A stretch of DNA of 64,000 nt from JAPOXR01 sp965116115 (GTDB lineage: Bacteria; Pseudomonadota; Alphaproteobacteria; Rhodobacterales; Rhodobacteraceae): assembly GCA_965116115.1 (NCBI GenBank), contig OZ220486.1, forward strand, positions 1,178,001-1,242,000, read 5' to 3'. Under the pieces are notes generated by a model. The model made no database searches and had not been told where the DNA came from. It saw only the letters and a program-made list of their open reading frames with translations. A program made the translations under genes and the position numbers. Each line of letters opens with the position of its first letter. Position 1 is the stretch's first letter. Of the stretch, positions 53,448 through 62,929 are shown in pieces.

Positions 53448-55253
53448 ATGTATATTGAGACCGTGCCGAACCGAAACTCGCCGCCCGCGATCCTGCTGCG
53501 CGAATCCTATCAGTCTAAGAATGCTGAAAAATCCCGCAAGCGGACTCTCCTGACCTCTCTGAACTGCCGGACGGACTGATCGAAGAAATCCGCGCCTGCG
53601 TGAAAGGAAAATCCGCCCGAAGCCTTCCGAAGGCTTTCAAAGTCACAGCCTCGCAGCCGCACGGCCATGTCGCCGCGGCACTCGGGAAACTCAGGGACCT
53701 GCGCATTGAGGAACTCATCGCGTCACGCAGGTCGCGCAACCGCGATCCAGCCGCTGCCATGATCACGGCGCGCATCCTTGATCCCAGAGCTGAGCTGGCT
53801 GCCGCCCAGTCTCTGTCCCCCGAGAGCCGAGCCGGCAGTCTCGGGGACATGCTCGGCCTCGGCAAGACCGATGCCGCTGAACTTTATGCCGCCATGGACT
53901 GGCTGCCAGCCCGCTGAGAGCGGATCGAAACCCGTCTCGCGAGCCGTCATATCGCTGAAGGAGCGCTGGTGCTCTGGGATCTGACATCATTTCAGCTGGA
54001 AGGAACAAAGTGCGAATCAGTCGCGTACGGATACTCGCGGGACAAAAAAAGGGGCAAGATGCAAGCAGCGTCCGCCCTGCTCTGCGACCGGGACGGGCGG
54101 CCCGTCGCCGTCGAGGTGTTCAAAGGCAATGTTTCCGATCCGGCGACTGTGTCGACCGCCATCCGGCGGATACGCTGCCGTTTCGGCATTGAACGGGCGG
54201 TTGTCATCGGCGACCGGGGAATGCTGACCGAAGCCCGGATCAGGGAGGATATCAAGCCGGCCGGGCTGGACTGGATCAGCGCTCTGAGAGCTCCGGCTGT
54301 GCGCAGGCTTGCGGAAAACCGGACCCTGCGGCCGTCCCTGTTCGACGAACGGGACCTGGCTGAAATCACCTGTGAGGAGTTGTTCCCCGGAGAGCGTCTC
54401 GTCGTTTGCCGGAACCCCTTGCCGGCAGAGGAGCGCCGCCGGCGCCGCGATGAGCTGCTAGACGCCGCAGAAGCCCGCCTGCGCTTGATCAAGGCCGCGA
54501 CCGAACGGGCGTCGCGCCCTCTCAAGGGCACTGTTGCGATCACCCGCCGCGTCGACAAGGCCTTGGACAAGCACAAGATGAGAAAGCATTTCACCGTGAC
54601 GATCCGCGATGACGGTTTCACTTGGAACCGGAACCGGAAAAACATCGCCGCTGAAGCCGCGCTCGACGGCTTCTATGTCGTGCGGACCAGCCTGCCGGAA
54701 ACAGTGATGAGCGCCGACGAAACAGTCCGCTCATATAAGCGTCTGACAAAAGTCGAACGGGCGTTCCGCGCTGTGAAAACCGTCGATCTGAAAGTTCGTC
54801 CTGTCTATCACCGTCTGGCGGACCGGGTGCGCGCGCATGTTCTGCCATGCATGCTCGCTGCTGTGTCGAACAACATATGCGGGAAGACCTGAAACCGATC
54901 CTGTTCGATGACGAAGACCCGCCGGCGCCGGAATCCGCCGCGGCCGCGGCCGAGCCGTCACCCGGCGCAAAACGCAAAGCGGCATCGAAACGCGCGTCCG
55001 GCGGCCTGCCGGCTCTCAGCTTCCACAGCCTCATGAAACATCTCGCCGGCCTCTCGAAAATGCGCATTGAACCGGCCTCGGAGACCGCAGCGGAATTCGA
55101 CATGTTCACGACGCCGACAGCGCTGCAGGAAAAAGCATGCTGGCTCCTGGGAACCCGAATACGCTGAAACCTGGCTGGTAAACGCCGCTGAATTTTCAAA
55201 TTATTATATGAATACAAATAGTTAAAAAATCACTGCAAAAAAGTTCAGTTTAA
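53277..55253 (+). mobile_element. IS1634-family element
   Basis: The terminal repeats TTAAGCTGAACTTTTTT and TTAAACTGAACTTTTTT (read outward at the right) delimit about 1.98 kb. The transposase is broken. No clear target duplication was seen. Confidence 0.75.
53448..55167 (+). pseudogene. IS1634-family transposase, multiply frameshifted
   Basis: The start MYIETVPNRNSPPAILLRESY is followed by frame changes at about 53560 (HGHVAAALGKLRDLRIEELI resumes), a TGA at 53917 after DWLPAR, a long catalytic frame 53930-54892 (SRDKKRGKMQAASALLCDRDG, ERAVVIGDRGMLTEARI, IAAEAALDGFYVVRTSLPE) and a last shift before LPALSFHSLMKHLAGL. The younger state compared with the fossil at 21046 gives the family reference. 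Confidence 0.85.
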
Positions 55254-55254
55254 G

Positions 55255-55465
55255 AATTGGCTCAATTTGCAAATCGTATGCATGACCTTTCGGTTCCGGC
55301 AGAAAAAATGTGCGGGAGGAAACATTTTCCATCCTAAAATACTGATACTATTGCAGAATAATTGTCGAAGTATCTGGCAAAACCGTTTGTGATCTATAAC
55401 CTCTATCTCCTTGTATATAGATACATTGCAGTATAGATGCATATGATTTGCAAATTGAGCCAGTT
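55255..55465. repeat. 211-bp MITE with 29-bp terminal inverted repeats
   Basis: The left end AATTGGCTCAATTTGCAAAT continues to 55283. The right end, read outward, is AACTGGCTCAATTTGCAAAT. They differ at two positions in 29. The interior is AT-rich and non-coding. It starts two bases after the IS1634 terminus and ends in a decayed IS630-like coding fragment (MDN motif). Confidence 0.8.
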
Positions 55466-55669
55466 GTCCATGGCTGGCACGATCTTATTGCCGGGGAAGT
55501 GAACGTCGGCGATGTCTCTGAGGAGTCCGGCGGTCGGAAGCGCAAGACATTTGATTGTTCATGCTGTCGCTGCCGGACCGTGCTGTTCATCGATTCGATG
55601 ATGTTCGTGCTCGCCGGCGACCGCCGCAACTCTAGCGGCAGGCCGAGCCGGGAGACGGTCAGGACCTCG
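55466..55669 (-). pseudogene. mosaic of IS630-like, ISKra4-end and IS256 fragments
   Basis: Minus-strand LRDIADVHFPGNKIV...MDN resembles an IS630 transposase. Bases 55527-55556 (GCAAGACATTTGATTGTTC) match the ISKra4 terminus at 60415. Bases 55557-55669 match the IS256 transposase around IIESMNSTVRQ in reverse orientation. Confidence 0.55.
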
Positions 55670-55765
55670 GGGGATGTCCCACTTGGTGTTGAATTTGACA
55701 TGGGCGGTGTTGCCCCTCCCCGAGCATCAGCTCGGGGATTTTCTGAAGAAAAAGGAAGCAACACC

Positions 55766-57110
55766 ATGAAGACCATCAGCACATTCCCCCTCGCCTCCGC
55801 CAGCGCTTCGAACATCAACGCACTCGTCGAAGAGGCGTACGAAGACGTGACCGAGAGTTTCGAGAAATTCCGCCTGACGACGGGCATCGCGTATCTGCGG
55901 CAGATGATGGACGAGGACGCCGAACGGCTGGCCGGGAAGCGTTACAGTCATTCTCCCGACAAGCCGGGGCGCCGCCAGCGCCATACGCGTTCCCAGGTCG
56001 GGTTCCACGGCGGCAAGGTCGGCATCGACCGTCCCCGGCTCCGCTGCAAGGCTGCGGGCAAGGAGATGTCTCTGCCGAACTGGTAAGAGATCTCCGCGGA
56101 CGGCGGTCTTGATTAACAGTCGGTGAACTTGATGACGGCCAGCGCAGCGACCCGCAAGTTCCGCCGGGCGGTGAGGATTCCGGAGGCCGGGGTTCCCTGC
56201 GGGGCGGGCTGCGGGCTGTCGAAATCAGCCGTGTCCCGCCGGTTCAAGGCGTTGACGCAGGCGAAGTTTGATGAATGGATGACTTCCGATCCATCGGAAC
56301 TTGATCTCGTCGCGGTTCAGATCGACGGGCTGCACCTGAGTGACCGTCAGCTGATGATCGGGGCCGTCGGCATTGACGCGTCCGGGCGTAAGCGCCCCCC
56401 AGTCGTCATCGAGGGCGCGACTGAGAACGCCGCGACCGTGCAGGCTCTGCTTGATGATCTGATCGGGCGCGGGCTTGATCCGGAGGGCTGTTATCTGTTC
56501 ATCGTCGACGGAGCCAGGGCGCTCAGCAAGGCGGTCCGGCGCACTTTCGGCGCGGATATCCCTCATATGAATCAAACCAAGGATAATTCCATAAGGAGTT
56601 GTCCACAGGGGTTGCTATCCAGCGCTGTCGGTTCACAAGGGCCGCAACATCACCGACCGTCTCGCCGCGAAGCATCACGCCGGCGTGCGGCGAACGCTCA
56701 GGCAAGCCTGGGAACTTGATGACGCCGACAAGGCCGAACGGCTGATGCGCAGCCTGGCCCGGCGGTTCGAACAGGAGGCGCCGGATGTCTCCCGGTCGAT
56801 GCTTGAGGGCCTGGACGAGGTCCTGACCGTCTCCCGGCTCGGGCTGCCGTTAGAGCTGCGGCGGTCGCTGGCGAGCACGAACATCATCGAGTCGACGAAC
56901 AGCACGGTCCGGCAGGTCTGCCGCAACGTGAAGCGTTGGAGGAACGCCGGGATGGCTCTGCGCCAGCCCGCCGCCGGCATGACAGCGGCCGGGAAGGGTT
57001 TCCGCCGCATCAAGGCGTACAGACAGCTGCCCGTTCTCAAACAGGCTCTCATCGAACATCGCGGGAAGGATCGGCTTGACCGGCTCAAGGACGCCGCTGT
57101 AGATAGCTGA
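55766..57110 (+). pseudogene. IS256-family transposase, copy 4
   Basis: Frame 1 (55766-56086) ends LPNW-TAA in register with the catalytic frame starting 56123. At FGADIP the 51-bp IS110 fragment is inserted. Coding resumes with one 17-residue unit (GVRRTLRQAWELDDADKA) through to the C terminus at 57110 with IIESTNSTVR. Confidence 0.85.
56564..56614 (+). mobile_element. 51-bp IS110 left-end scar
   Basis: CATATGAATCAAACCAAGG through CACAGGGGTTG is identical to the first 51 bases of IS110 copy A (32307-32357). CT flanks both sides (56562-56563 and 56615-56616). The full element also has CT directly after base 51. The interrupted IS256 sequence GATATCCCT/ATCCAGCG is restored if the scar and one CT are removed. 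Confidence 0.9.
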
Positions 57111-57152
57111 CAGGCAGCACCGCTCAGTTTCAACACCAATCGGGACATCCCC

Positions 57153-57283
57153 AATGATGCGCGCGTCTTCAGCGGTGAACCGCTGCTTGACCGGGGCCGG
57201 GTCGGCGTTGCGCACTTTCTGCCATGCCGAAACCGCGCGGCGGAGCGTTTCCCGGTCGGGGATCTATCAATTCATCACGCTCA
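57153..57283 (-). pseudogene. probable IS630-type C-terminal fragment
   Basis: The minus strand reads TLRRAVSAWQKVRNADPAP...KQRFTAEDARI, similar to the C terminus of one IS630 subgroup (RFTTEDARIKL). It is short and interrupted. Confidence 0.4.
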
Positions 57284-57285
57284 TA

Positions 57286-58572
57286 CCAAACCAAAAAAGT
57301 AATCACCGATGCGCCTTGCTGTTCTGTTTCAGATTTTTGCCTGACCGCGCTTGGTGATACGCATGATCTCGTCAGTTTCGCAGGTGAAGTCTTCCTGCAC
57401 CTGCGTTACGGTTTTCCTGACATGCTCGGCACTCTCGAACACCCGGTTCGCAAAGTGTCGATGCTTCAGAACAGAGAAGACCGTCTCGATCGGATTCAGT
57501 TCCGGACTGCAGGGCGGCAGCCGGAGCAGCGAGACGTTCGACGGGATTTCGAGATCCTTCGACCTGTGCCAGCCGGCCCCGTCCAAGACTGTCACAGCGT
57601 GTTCGCCTTCAGGAAGCTTCCTGCCGACATCCTGCGGATGACGGTTCATTTCCTCGGTGTTCGCCCTGTCGCACACATGTCCGACCGCATTTCCGGTCTC
57701 CGGACAGGCTGCCGGGAACAGGCAGGCATAGCCGTACCGGTAATCCCGCCGGATGCGCGGGCGCGTTCCCTTCCGGGCCTGAATCCGTGACAGCATCCCT
57801 TTCTGACCGATGCGGGCCTCGTCCTGGAAGTATGCAAGAACATCCTCGCTTGATACGCTCCCAGGAAGGGTCGTCCAGCCTGACTCACTGAATTCATCAC
57901 GGAATTTCTCCTGAGCCTCGGGGTTCGTCTCAGGATGAATCGGCCGTGGGGACATATGCCGGAAACCGAGACGGTGAAGCATCCGGCGCACGCCTTCCGC
58001 AGTGAAATCGGCGTCGAAACGGCGCTTTATCCACTCCTGGACCGCGGCAACCGGCCAGCGGGACGCTTCATCCGCTTCAGGGTCCGGGCCGGCATCAATC
58101 CACGATGCGAGTCGCGCGGTCTGACTCTCGTCCAGCTTCGGCGAACGGCCCGGGCGTGCCGCATCGCGCAAGCCGTCAACACCCGATCGATTGCAGCGGA
58201 TAACCGGTTCACGCAGTGTCCGGACATCAACGCCGGCACGACGCGATATCCCGGCGCGGGACAAGATGTCTTCGATCGTCAGCGCTGTCGCCCGCAAACG
58301 ATGCCGGCAGCTTCGCAACTTGTAAGATGACGCTGACCGGCGTAGGCTTTCAGGGGTGCAGCCGGTGCGCGTGACGGCGATTTTCGCAGGCATACATTCC
58401 TCCTTCCGCGTTCTTGACAAACATGGAATAGAGGACAAACGCGCCGATCACATCTGACATATAGGATACGAATGCGACTCATCCCTTAGTTGCTTTGGTA
58501 TTATCAGGCGCGATCAGGCGAAAATCTGAAACAGAACAGCAAGGCTCATCGGTGATTACTTTTTTGGTTTGG
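57286..58572 (-). mobile_element. IS630-family element with ~65-bp terminal repeats
   Basis: The ends CCAAACCAAAAAAGTAATCA match for about 65 bases with three mismatches. TA flanks both sides (57284-57285, 58573-58574), as expected for IS630. It is 1287 bp long with one intact gene whose stop lies inside the left terminal repeat. Confidence 0.92.
57329..58393 (-). CDS. IS630-family transposase
   Basis: This 354-residue protein starts MPAKIAVTRTGCTPE; GGAGGA upstream of the ATG supports it over an earlier ATG. The N-terminal helix-turn-helix (LSRAGISRRAGVDVRTL) is followed by the winged-helix segment WIKRRFDADFTAEGVRRMLHRLGF. The DDE triad is D in YFQDEARIGQKG, D in VTVLDGAGWH and E in SPELNPIETVFSVLK. 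It is uninterrupted and possibly active. Confidence 0.92.
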   Translation of the reverse strand: MPAKIAVTRTGCTPESLRRSASSYKLRSCRHRLRATALTIEDILSRAGISRRAGVDVRTLREPVIRCNRSGVDGLRDAARPGRSPKLDESQTARLASWIDAGPDPEADEASRWPVAAVQEWIKRRFDADFTAEGVRRMLHRLGFRHMSPRPIHPETNPEAQEKFRDEFSESGWTTLPGSVSSEDVLAYFQDEARIGQKGMLSRIQARKGTRPRIRRDYRYGYACLFPAACPETGNAVGHVCDRANTEEMNRHPQDVGRKLPEGEHAVTVLDGAGWHRSKDLEIPSNVSLLRLPPCSPELNPIETVFSVLKHRHFANRVFESAEHVRKTVTQVQEDFTCETDEIMRITKRGQAKI

Positions 58573-58574
58573 TA

Positions 58575-58831
58575 TTATTGATAGGCTCCGGATGGGCCGG
58601 ATGGGGATGAAGCCTTGACCCGCTGAAACCGCCTAAGGGCCGCTTGAGAGAGGCGGAGCTGAACTGATCCGGCTGCCGCTCAACCCCGGCCACCAAACTG
58701 GACCCCGCCGGATTCCCGCCCTTCTCATGACCGGCCGCCTCTGGAAACGCATTTGCCGGAAATCTGCCGCATCTGCTGCAGCTTGACTCTGACAGAGAGC
58801 CGCCGGCTGACCCCGGTGATGCATTTCATGG
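58575..58831. other. region without a supportable gene
   Basis: About 255 bases between IS630 and the RES gene. No family-like frame or structure was seen. Confidence 0.4.
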
Positions 58832-59431
58832 TTATACGGGCGAGATAAGACCAATTCCATGCCGCTCCAGAACATTCGGCAGTTCGGGATGTTCCATCAG
58901 CATGCCTTTTTCGGCAACATTGAGCTTTCCCAAGCCGCGGTCGAACACGGCGTAGACGTCTTCCCCAGTCAGGCGGGAGACATGGAGCAGGCCGTCGATA
59001 TCGGCATGTGCCGTATGGATCGCTTTGCCGAGTGCCCGCCCTGCCGCGTGATTCCTGGCATGAACCGTATCGGTGGGCACGCCAAGACGTGCGCACCCGT
59101 CTCCACGAAGGTCAAGGAATGCCAATTCGGTTCCGGGTTGGGTCGAGATAGGTGCCCACGCGCGCTCTGTGACTTCCCTCAGCGCGATATCCCGGTTCCG
59201 CCGGTGCGCGAACCTGTCCCGCACCACCGTTTCAACAAAGGCAGTAGTGAAGTCGGGAGACGCGTAAAGGACGGAGTACCGGGCGCTCCGCGAACAGAAA
59301 CGGGAATCCGCCGCACTCGTTCCAAGGGGAGATTCCTTGAATCGGCCCGGTATGATCCGGTAGCTGTCGGGAAAGCGGACTCTCAGGAGTACGGATTCGA
59401 CCCGGTCCTGAGGATAGTCCGTTCCGCTCAT
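58832..59431 (-). CDS. RES-domain toxin (NAD-degrading)
   Basis: This 199-residue protein shows the RES fold: LLRVRFPDSYRIIP near the start, SVLYASPDFTTAFVETVVRDRF with the conserved Glu, and IDGLLHVSRLTGEDVYAVFDR with the conserved Ser. RES toxins act as NAD phosphorylases/glycohydrolases that deplete NAD. The start overlaps the stop of the antitoxin gene by four bases (ATGA). It appears complete. Confidence 0.88.
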   Translation of the reverse strand: MSGTDYPQDRVESVLLRVRFPDSYRIIPGRFKESPLGTSAADSRFCSRSARYSVLYASPDFTTAFVETVVRDRFAHRRNRDIALREVTERAWAPISTQPGTELAFLDLRGDGCARLGVPTDTVHARNHAAGRALGKAIHTAHADIDGLLHVSRLTGEDVYAVFDRGLGKLNVAEKGMLMEHPELPNVLERHGIGLISPV

Positions 59432-59991
59432 GTGAACGTGTTGCCGAATCCGGGCGCCGCATCCAGCACCTCGCCCAGACGACCTGCCTTCAGCAATTCG
59501 AGAGGTGTCGCTGCCGTGTCACCGAACGGCCATTCTTGGGTGAGAAACGCCCATGCCAACTCGGGGTCACCGATGGCCGCAGCGACATCCGCAAGGCCTG
59601 CGACCACTTTTCCGGGGCCGAGTATTTGAGCCACGGGAACGCTGAACCCCCGCCGGGTCGCCTTCCAGGCAATGAGCGTATTTCTGTCTATCCAGTCATA
59701 GACCGTGGTGCGCGATACCTCAAGCCGCGCCGCGGCTTCCGAGACACCGAGAATGTCCCTGCCCCCCGTTGGGCGCACGATAAACCGGCGCAACTTTTCC
59801 GATATCTCAAAGGTTTCGTCGGTATCTCCCGCCTCATGCTGCGCCGCCGCCGTTTCCAGGGCGACGGCCACGGCCAGACGGGCTTCCCGAGGATGGCGGC
59901 GGACGAAGTCCCTAGCCATGCTCGACAAGGCAGGGAATCCTTCCGTGAACAGTCCCATCTCCATCCTCGTTGCTTTGTTCGGCTCGGCCAT
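59428..59991 (-). CDS. Xre/MbcA-ParS-type antitoxin of the RES module
   Basis: This 187-residue protein has a helical N terminus, the helix-turn-helix GVSEAAARLEVSRTTVYDWIDRNTLIAWK (about 102-130), and a C-terminal DUF2384-like domain ending FGDTAATPLELLKAGRLGEVLDAA. It sits upstream of the RES toxin with overlapping codons, the usual antitoxin-first order. It likely both blocks the toxin and represses the operon. MAEPNKATRMEMGL at 59991 is the start used. Confidence 0.87.
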   Translation of the reverse strand: MAEPNKATRMEMGLFTEGFPALSSMARDFVRRHPREARLAVAVALETAAAQHEAGDTDETFEISEKLRRFIVRPTGGRDILGVSEAAARLEVSRTTVYDWIDRNTLIAWKATRRGFSVPVAQILGPGKVVAGLADVAAAIGDPELAWAFLTQEWPFGDTAATPLELLKAGRLGEVLDAAPGFGNTFT

Positions 59992-60189
59992 ATTGTCCTC
60001 GCTGCCGATTACCAGCCAAGATCATGATCGCACAAAATGTCCAGTTTGTAAAGTTTTGTTGAATTTGACCTATTCTCACAATCGGCTAAGTCCCGTGGAC
60101 AAACAGGGTTGCGCTTCGGGCGATTCGCTGTCAGAATCATCATAACGAGTGCCGGAGCGGCGCCGCAGGCAAGAGGAGCAGAGAGATGA

Positions 60190-60412
60190 ATGAACGCCGA
60201 CAGAACCATGCTGACTGATAAAATGCAGCAGCGGATCGAACCGCTTTTTCCCGGCAAAGCGACCGACCCCGGTGTCACCGCGGCGGACAACCGGCTTTTC
60301 GTTGAGGCTGTGCTTTGGCGCATCCGGACGGGTGCTCCTTGGCGCGATCTTCCGCCGCGTTTCGGCAAGCAGCACAGCGTGTACAGGCGGTTCCGCCGCC
60401 AGCCGCTTTCGG
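60190..60412 (+). pseudogene. IS5-type (DUF4096) transposase, N-terminal part, interrupted by ISKra4
   Basis: MNADRTMLTDKMQQRIEPLF with WRIRTGAPWRDLPPRFG and YRRFRR is the N-terminal half of a DUF4096 IS5 transposase. ISKra4 is inserted after CGCTTTCGG. Coding resumes at 62087 with LSGVFERGFNALSEEFDFEYIFI and then degenerates. It is a different IS5 subgroup from the copies at 14832 and 39146. Confidence 0.8.
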
Positions 60413-62086
60413 GGTGCAAGACATTTAATTGTTCATGCCGTCGCAGCCTGCCGTGCCCGCTGGTCGAGAAAGTCAGTGAACTGACGGTTCATCAGGCAGC
60501 ATCTCAGGGCCAGCACGGCATCAGCCCCGGCTTTTGACCAGTGACATCCCGCCCGCTTCATACGCACGGCCACGACCTGCTTGCACCCGCTTTCGACCAC
60601 GCCCGACCCTGAGGGCACAGTCCGCCGCCGGTACTCGTCATAGCGCATGCGCCATCAGCTCGCACGATAGTATCGGCAGCATTCCCGCACCGCAGGTCCC
60701 GGATGCCGTGCTGACTCAGCGATCACATCACGAACCCGTCCGGTTTGGAGCCGCGCCTTGAAACGGGCGAACTGACACCGCCGCGCATCGGCCGGCAGAT
60801 CCATGTCCTTCAAGGCCGCCGTCAGATACTCCAAGGCATGATGGATATCCAGGATGCAGGTCACCTTCCGGGATGCGAACAAGGCGCGGCAACTCGACAC
60901 GATCCATCGGGCCGCGTCCGAAATGATGACGAGTTCCCGGGCCTTGTACAAACCATACCGGCGCGCATCCCGATCCAGGCGCTGAACGAAGTCCGAACGC
61001 TCACCGCGTCCGGAGGCCGCGGCGCTGTCAATCCGGCAGTTGAATGTCTGACAGTCATCGTTTTTGCGGACATCGCCGGTCTTCGGATCGTACTGATCAG
61101 CCGTATATGCAGTCGCTGGCTCAGCCTCCCGCGTCCGGGCGGAACCGTCCGCCTGCCGACCCGAGCGGCGGCTGTCTCGGACGCGCGCATCGGAACGCCA
61201 GTGCCGTCGACCGACAGATACAGCCGCTCCGAGGCGGGCATGCCCTCTGCGACCTCCGTGCGCTCAAAGGTTTGAATCTCCTTGCCTGATTTGTGTGTCC
61301 GACGTGCCAGCGTACGCGAGATGACAGGGATGCCTGACAGTTCCTGAAGCGCTCGGGCCGCCGAATCAAAACTCCGATCCTGCACCGCCGTCGCTGTCAT
61401 CCGGGCCATGCCGGGCGTATAACCGCAGCCGGCCAGTCCCAGCCGCCGGGCTGACGGATAGCAACCCGTCCAGCATATGCGACAACACCAGCAGCGGCGC
61501 GACACTGCTGCCGCCCCTGACCGTGTATCCAGCACCTTGGAGCGCCGACCTTGCCGGGTCATCGGCCGGTCGCACTTCGGGCAGCGCGGCGCCGGCCATT
61601 CCTCATCCACGCGCGCTGGCACCCCCTTCAACCGCTGCCCCGCTTGCAGCTGCGAAGCCTCCCGCAACCGGCATTCCACATGATCTGGATCCGGCTCCGC
61701 CGACATCAGAGCCGCATACAAATCCTCATCCTCCGCCGCCGCATCGGACGGCCCGCGGCCCGGCGACGCGCCGATGAACGGATATGCGCTGCCTGCACTT
61801 CACCCTCGGCGAGCTGATCATGACTGACCGACCCATCGGCATTCGACCGGACAACCGATGCCCCCCGGCTGTCCTGTGAACTCAAACCCTTCAGATACGC
61901 CACCGCATCGGGATGACGGATATCCGAACCGCACGACTGTTTCGATGCTGTGATATGGTCCTCCGCTCAAAACCTCATGATCCCGAGCATCGGCTGTGTT
62001 CCCGCCGTTTCAAACACTCGGCATTCGTTGAACTTCAGAATATACATCGAATACAGAAATGCAAACAAATATATGTCTTACACCCA
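60413..62086 (-). mobile_element. ISKra4-family element with near-perfect 9-bp duplication
   Basis: The ends GGTGCAAGACAT (left, preceded by GG) and GGTGTAAGACAT (right, outward) are inverted. The flanking direct repeat is CGCTTTCGG / CGCTATCGG, one mismatch in nine. Removing the element restores the IS5-type reading frame. A lone copy of its end is found at 55527. Confidence 0.82.
60433..61910 (-). pseudogene. ISKra4-family transposase, frameshifted
   Basis: Pieces in order on the minus strand: AYLKGLSSQDSRGASVV near 61900, LYAALMSAEPDPDHVECRL, the cysteine pair CPKCDRPMTRQGR, LYLSVDGTGVPMRASE (61220), a frameshift, KARELVIISDAARWIVSS and CILDIHHALEYL (60930-60840), another shift, and the C terminus MRYDEYRRRTVPSGSGVVES...RCCLMNRQFTDFL. 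At least two frameshifts abolish the protein. Confidence 0.82.
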
Positions 62087-62224
62087 CGCTATCGGGTGTT
62101 TTTGAGCGTGGTTTCAATGCTTTATCGGAGGAGTTCGACTTCGAATACATATTCATTACGGCAGAACCGACTTGGCTTCTCATTGCCATTCACGGCCGTG
62201 CCAAGGCTTTCGTTTTTGAGTTTC

Positions 62225-62520
62225 TCTGCTTCCCAATCAGCGCATTTTGTTTTGTCAAGGCATCAATAATTCAAACAGAGGCAGACAGATGATTTATCTC
62301 ATATTTCCAACGGCATCGCTGATTCCCGTCGCAGCAACGCTGTGCGGCACGACTTTCACGAAATGCTCATGACCGCTCTCCTGACCGTCGTGTCAGGAGG
62401 CGAAACATGCGACGGATAAAATCGAATACGGCAAAATCAAGAAGGGCTTCCCACTTGAGTTCATGGATCTGAAGCACGGCACGCCGAGCTGCGACACCTT
62501 TTCCGACCTGTTCAACAGCC
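62225..62520 (+). pseudogene. ISAs1-family element, 5' part
   Basis: The leader and N-terminal coding DNA match 40715-40901 (AATCAGCGCATTTTGTTTT, AACAGAGGCAG). After frameshifts the frame continues to GKIKKGFPLEFMDLKHGTPSCDTFSDLFNSL, the typical ISAs1 motif before the first catalytic Asp. IS110 left-end DNA follows at a CT. Confidence 0.75.
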
Positions 62521-62521
62521 T

Positions 62522-62929
62522 CATATGAATCAAACCAAGGATAATTCCATAAGGAGTCATCCAGAGAGATTGCTCGGCGCGAGGCTGTAGCAAACTTTCA
62601 TTTCATCGCTCATCGGCAGCCTTGCTATCCTGTTGCGGGTTCCCCTTGCCGGCTGCTGCCAGCAAGGGGAGGCGGGGCGAATGTCCCTGTCAGGCCGGGT
62701 CGAGCCGATACAGCCTGGGTTGAAAAAACCGTGATCGAGCGCAGCTGGCCCGGGCCTTCCCGGTTGCTGAGTCCTGAACAGCTGCTTGGATCACGATCCG
62801 AATAACCATGAGAACAGGAGCATAGGAACGTGACAAAAATATGCGCAGGCTCAGCTATAAGCAAATGATTGATGTGCACGCCGCGCCGGTTCAAAAACGA
62901 CCGTTCGGGCTTCCGTGCGATCGACAGGT
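62522..62929 (+). pseudogene. IS110 remnant: left end plus start of transposase, cut by IS66
   Basis: CATATGAATCAAACC follows a CT. Both GC-rich hairpins are recognisable with substitutions (loop and stem changes in the second). The transposase starts GTGACAAAAATATGCGCAGG at about 62830, contains deletions, and is cut by the IS66 end at 62930. Confidence 0.8.

Larger units (their letters stand above)
55670..57152 (+). mobile_element. IS256-type element copy 4
   Basis: It begins GGGGATGTCCCACTTGGTG and ends CGGGACATCCCC. It is inserted in or joined to an older IS256 fragment, and the flanks show no direct repeat. It contains a 51-bp IS110 left-end fragment at 56564-56614. Confidence 0.88.

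Noticed and set aside
62081..62104. Terminator-like hairpin ACACCC...GGGTGT followed by TTTTT
   Set aside because: It spans the junction of the ISKra4 end and the IS5-type coding frame (GVFERGF), so it arises from the insertion joint rather than from a selected terminator.
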